From Gastranaerophilus sp944325835 (GTDB taxonomy: Bacteria; Cyanobacteriota; Vampirovibrionia; Gastranaerophilales; Gastranaerophilaceae), in contig OZ007029.1 in NCBI GenBank assembly GCA_963931575.1, positions 620,001-684,000 on the forward strand: a stretch of 64,000 nucleotides of DNA. The letters are read 5' to 3'. Position numbers and translations under genes: made by a program. The notes beneath the pieces are model-generated. The model saw only the letters and a program-made list of their open reading frames with translations. It searched no databases and had not been told where the DNA came from. Shown piece after piece: positions 45,052 through 51,074 of this stretch. Within the stretch, counting starts at the first letter, position 1. Every line of letters starts with the position of its first letter.

Positions 45052-45063
45052 GGGGGGGGGGGG
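45052..45063 (+). repeat. Poly-G tract (12 G) in leader ORF of pilin copy 5
   Basis: Leader MYMKNKKAENPCNMGILTR from ATG 44997 ends at TGA 45072-45074. The pilin frame is open back through the tract, and fusion requires 11 or 14 G. Confidence 0.78.
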
Positions 45064-45135
45064 CGACCGACTGAACAGCCCAACTGGCTAATATCCAAGT
45101 GGCTAGGTAAATTTAAGCCCGCGGCAGCGTTCACC

Positions 45136-46128
45136 ATGGCAGCCCGGCTGAGCCGGTTCTATAAATGTAACCCGTGTAAAAAAGCTGCATTTACTATGGC
45201 AGAAATACTTTTGTCATTAACAATTATTGGCGTTGTCGCGGCTATCACACTGCCTTCATTGACAGGTAATATCAACGAGCGTACATGGAATACGCAGCGT
45301 AAAGCTCTTTATGCTCGTTTTTCACAGGCATTATCTTTGATGCCTAACCTGAACGGCTATGGAACATTGCATGCTGGCGGTATTGACGGCAGCGGCAGTT
45401 CCTATGAGGCTGAAGATGATGCTGCAATGGCGTTCTTGACAGAAGGACTTACAAAAGTATTAAAAACAACTAACCTCTGTGATTATGATGCATTGGAAGA
45501 TTGCGGTATTCCTGACACAATTACTGCGATGAACGGAGATGTGCTGAGTAACTTTACGACAAGCTACAACACATTAGTAGCATTCAATAGTATGTTCAAT
45601 GGTACTTATGTTGGTACAGATAGTGCATCAACATCTTATACCTATAGTCAATTAGATACAAAAGCCGCTGCTTTTGAAACCGCAAATGGTGAATCAATTC
45701 TTGTTTACTACAACCCGAATTGTGTAGCTGATATGCAGGAAACCGGTTGGCACTATACCCAGCCAAAAATGTGTGCGAACTTTGTGTATGACTTGAATGG
45801 CAGCAAAGGGCCAAATACTGTCGGTAAAGATATCGGCTTTATAACGGCGTTATACCCGTCAGATCCAGTTGTCGTGGCACCGCTTCCAATGGCTTCCAAT
45901 GCGGGTTCAGGCGCGCAAACTGATGCCGGCGCGTTATGCAAAGCGCAAGACAGCGAAGCTAGGCTGCCAAATCGCGACGAGTTGTCAGCCATGTTCTACA
46001 ATAAGACTCTCTTAGGTATTGCGTCCGGTGCTTTTGGTCTGGCTCTGTCATTTCTTCTGGAGAGTCTGGCACAGCATGGGGCCAGAATTTCATACGGGCC
46101 GCCGCACCCCGTACACGCGGTCCGCTAG
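45136..46128 (+). CDS. Prepilin-like DGR target protein (copy 5), C-terminus frameshifted
   Basis: Two FTMA motifs occur in tandem (AAAFTMAARLSRFYK, then KKAAFTMAEILLS), the second starting the usual GVVAAITLP helix. The middle blocks NLCDYDALEDCGIP, AAFETANGES, YYNPNC and CANFVYDLNGSKG are intact, as is the start of the lectin-like domain (EARLPNRDELSAMFYNK). The last 37 residues are the variable repeat read in the wrong frame and end at TAG 46126-46128. In the template's frame this region would read FWSGS, GTAW, then NVRCVRR and stop at TAA 46154-46156. The coordinates give the present open frame; the intended gene runs from 44997 to 46156. Frame loss is due to two single-base deletions in the variable repeat. 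Confidence 0.78.
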   Translation: MAARLSRFYKCNPCKKAAFTMAEILLSLTIIGVVAAITLPSLTGNINERTWNTQRKALYARFSQALSLMPNLNGYGTLHAGGIDGSGSSYEAEDDAAMAFLTEGLTKVLKTTNLCDYDALEDCGIPDTITAMNGDVLSNFTTSYNTLVAFNSMFNGTYVGTDSASTSYTYSQLDTKAAAFETANGESILVYYNPNCVADMQETGWHYTQPKMCANFVYDLNGSKGPNTVGKDIGFITALYPSDPVVVAPLPMASNAGSGAQTDAGALCKAQDSEARLPNRDELSAMFYNKTLLGIASGAFGLALSFLLESLAQHGARISYGPPHPVHAVR

Positions 46129-46150
46129 CGACAATGTGCGGTGCGTCAGG
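46021..46150 (+). other. DGR variable repeat (VR)
   Basis: 130 nt matching the template at 47855-47986 (132 nt). Every difference falls on a template adenine: ten A substitutions (to G, C or T) and two deleted A's, across eight of the ten Asn codons. The 3' end TGTGCGGTGCGTCAGG is identical in both, followed by AGATAA in VR versus TGATAA in TR. Such an adenine-specific pattern is the defining feature of mutagenic retrohoming. Confidence 0.95.
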
Positions 46151-46156
46151 AGATAA

Positions 46157-46830
46157 GTTATTCAGTCATTTCGCGTTTTTCAAAACCGAAAGAGCTTGCT
46201 GACAAATCTCACATCGAATTTCCAAAACCTGACCTAAATATTTAAAATTACAATTTTAATTATCTAAAAAGCGTTAAACCTCACGTTAAATACCAACTTG
46301 TAATTTAATTATAAGGCTAAAACGCCCGCAGGTCAAGGAAATGGGGCAAAAATACATCAAATAGATGGCTTTGAAATTTGATAATTAAATATGATTAGCA
46401 CATATCCGGAAACTTTGTAAATACAAAGTTCAAGGACGGGTTAATCCAGGTTAAACGCAAAAATCCGTCGTTTACGGCGGATTTTTGCAAAATTAATTTT
46501 GCTTGTACGGTTTATATATTCCAGGTGTCCAATTTACTTGCTGTATTCTCCAGGTTATACAGTAATTGTAAATTCGGATTTAGTATAAACCACGACTCGT
46601 GTCTTTTAACCAACTTGCGCGGGTCTTTTCTTCGGATTTGCCGGCACTGCCGGCGTAGAAGTTTTTTTCGTGTGACAAAAACAACAACAATTCTATCCTG
46701 AATTTAGACACACGTAAACCGGACTTAATCTTTAATATACCCGATATACTTAACGGCTAAGTTCGGTCTGCATCTGCGGAAGAGTTCTCTTCCGCAGAGC
46801 CTTTATTATGCAATGGCGTTCTGTTTTCAT
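46157..46830. other. Gene-free spacer with strong hairpins downstream of VR
   Basis: About 670 nt without a convincing ORF. It contains a 14-bp hairpin with a TTTA loop (46457-46488, arms GCAAAAATCCG / CGGATTTTTGC), a GCCGGC-ACT-GCCGGC palindrome near 46650, and an 11-bp hairpin TCTGCGGAAGA-GTTC-TCTTCCGCAGA (46773-46798) followed by GCCTTTATT. The first and last look like terminators. A structural role in retrohoming is possible, but they lie much farther from the VR than the hairpins known from other DGRs. Confidence 0.55.
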
Positions 46831-46833
46831 CAC

Positions 46834-46862
46834 TTGACAAACTTATATAAATAGTTGATAAT
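46834..46862 (+). promoter_or_regulatory. Strong promoter for candidate antisense RNA
   Basis: TTGACA (46834-46839), 17-nt spacer, GATAAT (46857-46862), directed toward the 3' end of the minus-strand small gene. Confidence 0.7.
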
Positions 46863-46868
46863 AACAAT

Positions 46869-46983
46869 ATAGGGAAGAGCCCTTAAAGCTTAATCTCTAG
46901 TTTAAGGACTCTCTTCATGCCCTATAACAAAGTTAAAATGAATTTAAGGACTGCTATAACTGCAATTATAGCAGTCTTTATTT
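46869..46983 (+). ncRNA. Candidate antisense (antitoxin) RNA, about 115 nt
   Basis: Start inferred 7 nt after the -10 box; the end is set by the hairpin GACTGCTATAA-CTGCAA-TTATAGCAGTC (46949-46976) followed by TTTATTTGTT. It would be fully complementary to nearly the whole coding region of the small gene on the other strand and contains a second imperfect hairpin at 46876-46914. A 32-residue frame exists inside it (ATG 46917) but has no ribosome binding site. Confidence 0.6.
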
Positions 46984-46996
46984 GTTCCTTTGTCAT
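46922..46996 (-). CDS. Small hydrophobic peptide, candidate type I toxin
   Basis: A 24-residue peptide: MTKEQIKTAIIAVIAVLKFI followed by LTLL. It is a short charged head plus one predicted membrane helix. The ribosome binding site is excellent (AGGAGGTGA 5 nt before the ATG), and a consensus promoter lies upstream. The gene is overlapped by a convergent promoter and terminator on the other strand, the layout of type I toxin-antitoxin loci such as Fst- or TxpA-like systems. The sequence shows no recognisable match to a named toxin family. A regulatory membrane microprotein is an alternative. It lies inside the DGR between target gene and avd. Confidence 0.65.
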   Translation of the reverse strand: MTKEQIKTAIIAVIAVLKFILTLL

Positions 46997-47074
46997 TTCC
47001 TCACCTCCTCTCTGACCGATTTCTTCATATAATCGTGTGTGTCAGCGGAAGTGGAAGGCACTTACCCTGTCGGT

Positions 47075-47103
47075 ATTATAGGTTAATGTTTTATATTAGT
47101 CAA
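47075..47103 (-). promoter_or_regulatory. Promoter of the small hydrophobic peptide gene
   Basis: Minus strand TTGACT, exactly 17 nt, then TATAAT. Transcript leader of about 70 nt to the Shine-Dalgarno. Confidence 0.78.
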
Positions 47104-47148
47104 CGGGCTGATTTTTTAGCAAAAACTATAACAAAAATTAACATTCGG

Positions 47149-47177
47149 CTGACAAATCAAATTCGGCGTGTTATATT
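47149..47177 (+). promoter_or_regulatory. Promoter of avd (DGR operon)
   Basis: CTGACA (47149-47154), 17-nt spacer, TATATT (47172-47177), then AGGAGAG before the avd ATG. The likely transcript covers avd, the template repeat and possibly the reverse transcriptase. Confidence 0.5.
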
Positions 47178-47213
47178 ACATCTGTAATTAGTTTTCCAGG
47201 AGAGTTAGAAAGT

Positions 47214-47582
47214 ATGGCACGGTATGAACATCTGCCTATTTATAAAACTACGTACGATTTGTTTATAGATGTATTGCAGGTGACTAAAACCTTCCCTAAG
47301 GATTACAGATATACTTTAGGGGAACACTTTCACCACTCTGCTATTAAACTACTTAAGCAGGTGTATATAACTAATACAGCAAAAGACAAGGCGGAATCTT
47401 TGAAGCTTTTACTGTGTTATATACAGGAATTGGGCGTTCTTATTCGAGCTGCCCACGACCTTAAAATACTGGGTGATAACCGATTTTTTGCGTTGATTCA
47501 AAAACGTGACAGTTTGGAAAAACAGTCAACAGGTTGGTTAAAATCTTTTGAAAATACGGCCAGAGTCTGTTCTTCAGTGTGA
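47214..47582 (+). CDS. avd: DGR accessory variability determinant (Avd-like four-helix-bundle protein)
   Basis: A 122-residue all-helical protein (YEHLPIYKTTYDLFIDVLQV, LGEHFHHSAIKLLKQVYI, LLLCYIQELGVLIRAAHDLK, FALIQKRDSLEKQSTGWLKS). The pattern matches the 23S-rRNA-intervening-sequence/four-helix-bundle superfamily to which Avd belongs. Avd pentamers bind the reverse transcriptase and template RNA in the Bordetella phage system. Its location directly upstream of the template repeat and reverse transcriptase makes the assignment firm at family level. Confidence 0.88.
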   Translation: MARYEHLPIYKTTYDLFIDVLQVTKTFPKDYRYTLGEHFHHSAIKLLKQVYITNTAKDKAESLKLLLCYIQELGVLIRAAHDLKILGDNRFFALIQKRDSLEKQSTGWLKSFENTARVCSSV

Positions 47583-47854
47583 GAGCAGAGCGTGCTATTT
47601 TATCTCGTCGGCAGCGGTTGGCGGGGTCAACCGCCTCTTATAACTGGTTGGACGTTAAAAAGTAACGATTAATCTTTTATTGTGAGGAGGTTTCGTGCCA
47701 ACAGAAGTCAGGAGCCCCGGCTCTTGAGTCGGCATTATGAATGGATTTTGCAAAAACGCATTGCACCTGCCCGTGACCGGGGATGACGGAAACGGGGTTC
47801 AGGTAAAAATGCGGTAAGTATTCGTTTATCTTGTCGATTTTTGTCTGCCTCCAA
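47583..47854 (+). other. Spacer between avd and template repeat
   Basis: 272 nt, presumably part of the DGR RNA. A perfect-looking Shine-Dalgarno GAGGAGG (47684-47690) precedes GTG 47695 of a 10-codon frame ending at TGA, and a 26-codon ATG frame begins at 47738 (NGFCKNALHLPVTGDDGNGV). The latter could be a decayed fragment of a variable protein. Neither is convincing as a gene. Confidence 0.4.
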
Positions 47855-47986
47855 GCGTCCGGTAACTTTTGGTCTGGCTCTGTCATTTCTTCTGGAGAGT
47901 CTGGCACAGCATGGAACCAGAATTTCAATACGGGCAACCGCAACCCGAACACGCGGTCCAATAGCAACAATGTGCGGTGCGTCAGG
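47855..47986 (+). other. DGR template repeat (TR)
   Basis: 132 nt. Read in the target's frame it gives ASG-N-FWSGSVISSGESGTAW, then ten AAC/AAT (Asn) codons in all interspersed with fixed residues, and NNVRCVR plus stop. AAY codons are ideal for adenine mutagenesis, as they can reach many amino acids but no stop. It lies between avd and the reverse transcriptase on the same strand. Confidence 0.95.
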
Positions 47987-48049
47987 TGATAAAACAGGAG
48001 ATTTTAACTTTCTTTTTTGACTGCCTTCAACCCGGGTGGATATCTGGAA

Positions 48050-49255
48050 ATGGCAAAAGACAAGCACAAAAAAAGAAGATTCAAAAATGTTAATTTCAAG
48101 TTGGATTTTACTATAGAAGACCTTTACAAGGCTTACTATGAGTGCAGAAAGCGCAAACGCTCTTCACTTTCCGCTATGGAATTTGAATTTGACCTGGAAT
48201 CTAACATGATGAAGCTTTATGATGAGTTGAAATCCGGTGAATATAAAATCGGAGTAAGTATCTGTTTTGTCGTGCTCAAACCCAAGCCGCGTGAAGTTTG
48301 GGCTGCCTCTTTCAGGGATAGAATTGTTCACCACCTTGTGTATAATGCGATTAAAGACAGATTTTATGCAACCTTTATAAAGGATACTTTCAGTTGTATC
48401 CCGGGAAGAGGTACGCTAAACGCTGCTAAAAAAGTTGCAAAGTATGCTAAAGCTGTAACGCACGATTACACTAAAAAAGCTTATTACCTCAAGGCAGACT
48501 TGAAGAATTTTTTTGTTTCCATAGACAAAAATATTCTCTATGAACTGCTTATTAAACGGATTCCGGAACCGTGGCTGAGGGAATTGATACGGCAGATTGT
48601 CTATCATAACCCGAAGGATAATGTTATTGTTCAGTCGCCGCAGTGGAAATTTAACCTGCTTCCGTCCTACAAAAGCCTATGGAACTGTCCGGCTGACAAG
48701 GGACTGCCAATCGGAAATCTTACAAGCCAGTTCTTTAGTAATGTTTATCTCGATATGCTTGATCAGTTTGTTAAGCACGAATTGAAATGTAAATATTACT
48801 GCCGCTATGTTGATGATTTCGTAATTATGGATGAGTCGCCCGAAAGACTTAATTACTGCTATGACCGAATCGCGGATTTTATTTCGCAAAACCTGCTTAT
48901 TGTCCTGCACAAAGATAAAAAGACGGTTAACCTCGTTTCTAACGGAATTGATTTCGTGGGATACGTTGCGAAGCCAAATCGCTTTTACCTGCGCCAAAGA
49001 ACGTTAAGGGATATTTTCAGGCTCGTAAAACGCTACGAAAACGGTGTTTACGATATCGGAGAAAATGTTCTTGAGTGGCTTGCGTCCGTCTTTAACAGCT
49101 ATGTCGGAATGCTTCGGGCTACAAACGGATACAAACTCCGAAAACGTATCTGCCAGACAATTACGTACCCGTTTTACTATCCGGCAAAAGATTTTACCTG
49201 CGTCCGGCAGGCGTTTATTCTTAAAAGACTCTGGGACTACGCAGGTGTAGCTTGA
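48050..49255 (+). CDS. DGR reverse transcriptase
   Basis: Copies the template RNA with errors at adenines, and the cDNA replaces the VR. From ATG 48050 (401 residues): fingers motif (KPKPREVWAASFRDRIVHHL), motif A KADLKNFFVSID (about 148-159), motif B-like GLPIGNLTSQFFSNVYLDML with the SQ pair that marks DGR enzymes in place of the retroviral QG, and the catalytic YVDDFVIMD (about 253-261). A C-terminal thumb follows (KRYENGVYDIGENVLEWLA). The in-frame TTG at 48017 is less likely as start, since it lies just after the template repeat without a clear Shine-Dalgarno. All catalytic Asp residues are present, so it should be active. Confidence 0.95.
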   Translation: MAKDKHKKRRFKNVNFKLDFTIEDLYKAYYECRKRKRSSLSAMEFEFDLESNMMKLYDELKSGEYKIGVSICFVVLKPKPREVWAASFRDRIVHHLVYNAIKDRFYATFIKDTFSCIPGRGTLNAAKKVAKYAKAVTHDYTKKAYYLKADLKNFFVSIDKNILYELLIKRIPEPWLRELIRQIVYHNPKDNVIVQSPQWKFNLLPSYKSLWNCPADKGLPIGNLTSQFFSNVYLDMLDQFVKHELKCKYYCRYVDDFVIMDESPERLNYCYDRIADFISQNLLIVLHKDKKTVNLVSNGIDFVGYVAKPNRFYLRQRTLRDIFRLVKRYENGVYDIGENVLEWLASVFNSYVGMLRATNGYKLRKRICQTITYPFYYPAKDFTCVRQAFILKRLWDYAGVA

Positions 49256-49364
49256 TGCGGGGCGGCCGTCATTCTAAAGTCGGGCGGTTTCGATTGTTGG
49301 TTTACAATTTGCCTTTTTAGCCTGCTTTTTGTAAAATAATATTATATAGCATGCAGGATTTTAG

Positions 49365-50957
49365 ATGAACACAACTCAACAACTGGAAAAGAAAATTAAT
49401 AAATCTTACAGATCAGGAAACGTAAAAAAAGCCATTGAGCTTTGCCAGACGGGCTTGAAAGACGACCCGACTAACGCGGATTTACATATTCGGCTCGGAG
49501 ATCTTTATCTCGCATGGCATATTGATATTTCTAACTCCTGTCAGTATATTGACGATGCAATTACGGAATACCAGATTGCGCTGGAATCTTACCTTGATTC
49601 GGCTCTGGTTTATTTCAAAATTGGACAGGCGCTTTTCTATAAAGGCGAGCTGGATAAATCAGTTAACTACTTGAATACTGCGCTTTCTAAGGATGATAAA
49701 CAGCCTAAAGCTTACTATATTCTGGCGCAGATTTATGCTAAAAAAGCAAGATTTCAGGAGGCAATCGACTACACGCTTAAAGCCATAAAATGCGCACCGT
49801 TTAAGGCTTCTTCTGCAAGATACCTCCTTGCAAGTCTGTATGAGCTTTCCTCTTACAAGGCACTTTTGAGAAGATGTCTGGCTAAATGGGAATATGTCCT
49901 TGCTGTTTTAACGTTTCCGTTTGATGATATGGCGCTTGGATATGTTTCAAAAGTCATTGCGAATATGAAATTCTTTCCGGCTCTTTTTAGGGCATATATG
50001 AATATTCAGCGCCAAAAATATGATGAGGCTCTGGAAATCTATTTGAAAATTATTGATCAGGCTCCGGGCTTTACGCCTCTTTATTGCCTTCTGGGTGATG
50101 TTTATCTGGCACTTGGAAGATTTGAGGACGCAATTACCGAATACAAAATGGCTATCTGGCTCGATACCCTGAATATTCCGGCTTACAAACACCTTTGTCA
50201 GGCCTATGAAGAACAGGGCGATTTCGACAGCGCCGTTGATACGTATAACAAAATTTTGAAAATTACGCCTAATCTGCCCGAGGTTCACGCTAATCTCGCA
50301 AATATTTTATACGTAAAAGGCGACATTAAAGGCGCAATTTCTCACTTCCAAACTGCGGTTACGTTAAATCCGCGCAAAAACTGGACAAGTGTCGTTAACC
50401 AAACCCTCGGTTTTGTTTTTCAAGAGTCGACCAATGACCTTGACGCCGCAATAAGCTCTTATCAGAGCGCTTATCTTTTAACGCCGGAAGATATTGATGT
50501 TTATATTAATCTGGGCAGTGCGTTTTATGATAAAGAAGATATTGATAACGCTCTTGCCGTATACAGAAACGCTCTGGAACTGGATCCTACAAATGCCAGA
50601 ATTCACTGTAATTTGGGCTTTTTACACTGGGGCAGAGGTGATCTCGATGAAGCCGTTACGGAATACGAACTTGCCATAAAATATGACCCGAATTATGACA
50701 TTGCCTATAACAACCTTGGCGTAATCAATCTGGATGATTTAGGACGTGTCGCGCGCGCTATTGAGCTTTTTAGAAAATCCGTGGAATGTAATCCGAACTA
50801 TGCGCTTGCGCATTTTAATCTTGCACGTGCCGTAACAATTACGGGTGATAAGATTGAAGCTGCAAAGCTTTACCAAATTGCGCAGGATGTGAATAACGTT
50901 ACAAACGAGATGGATCCACAGGAAATTACGGATAAGATTAATGAGTTGTTCGCATAG
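49365..50957 (+). CDS. Tetratricopeptide repeat protein
   Basis: 530 residues built almost wholly of TPR units: AIELCQTGLKDDPTNADLHI, AITEYQIALE, AIDYTLKAIKCAP, ALEIYLKIIDQAPGFTPLYC, AISHFQTAVTLNPR, ALAVYRNALELDPTNARIHC, AVTEYELAIKYDPNYDIAYN, AIELFRKSVECNPNYALAHF. No signal peptide. It is distinct from the other TPR gene at 14.4 kb. Directly downstream of the DGR but with its own AGGA site; a link to it is not supported. Confidence 0.85.
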   Translation: MNTTQQLEKKINKSYRSGNVKKAIELCQTGLKDDPTNADLHIRLGDLYLAWHIDISNSCQYIDDAITEYQIALESYLDSALVYFKIGQALFYKGELDKSVNYLNTALSKDDKQPKAYYILAQIYAKKARFQEAIDYTLKAIKCAPFKASSARYLLASLYELSSYKALLRRCLAKWEYVLAVLTFPFDDMALGYVSKVIANMKFFPALFRAYMNIQRQKYDEALEIYLKIIDQAPGFTPLYCLLGDVYLALGRFEDAITEYKMAIWLDTLNIPAYKHLCQAYEEQGDFDSAVDTYNKILKITPNLPEVHANLANILYVKGDIKGAISHFQTAVTLNPRKNWTSVVNQTLGFVFQESTNDLDAAISSYQSAYLLTPEDIDVYINLGSAFYDKEDIDNALAVYRNALELDPTNARIHCNLGFLHWGRGDLDEAVTEYELAIKYDPNYDIAYNNLGVINLDDLGRVARAIELFRKSVECNPNYALAHFNLARAVTITGDKIEAAKLYQIAQDVNNVTNEMDPQEITDKINELFA

Positions 50958-50959
50958 TC

Positions 50960-50988
50960 TTGACTACAAGTAAAACATGATACATAAT
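50960..50988 (+). promoter_or_regulatory. Cassette-type promoter of pilin copy 6
   Basis: TTGACT (50960-50965), 17-nt spacer, CATAAT (50983-50988), starting 2 nt after the TPR stop codon. A CAGGC-TGA-GCCTG hairpin precedes AAAGGATGGAAAATTT and the leader ATG 51050. Confidence 0.75.
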
Positions 50989-51074
50989 AATAAATGAAGA
51001 AAGGATAGCAGGCTGAGCCTGTACTGCAAAAAGAAAGGATGGAAAATTTATGAGAAATCGAAGTGTAATGATCT

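Noticed and set aside
46917..47015. 32-residue hydrophobic frame on the + strand (MPYNKVKMNLRTAITAIIAV...)
   Set aside because: No Shine-Dalgarno, and it is the complement of the better-supported minus-strand peptide; the + strand has a terminator inside this frame, so it is more likely an antisense RNA.
47738..47818. 26-residue frame before the template repeat as a gene
   Set aside because: Weak start context and no similarity beyond a vague lectin-like LPVTG fragment; kept only as a possible remnant.
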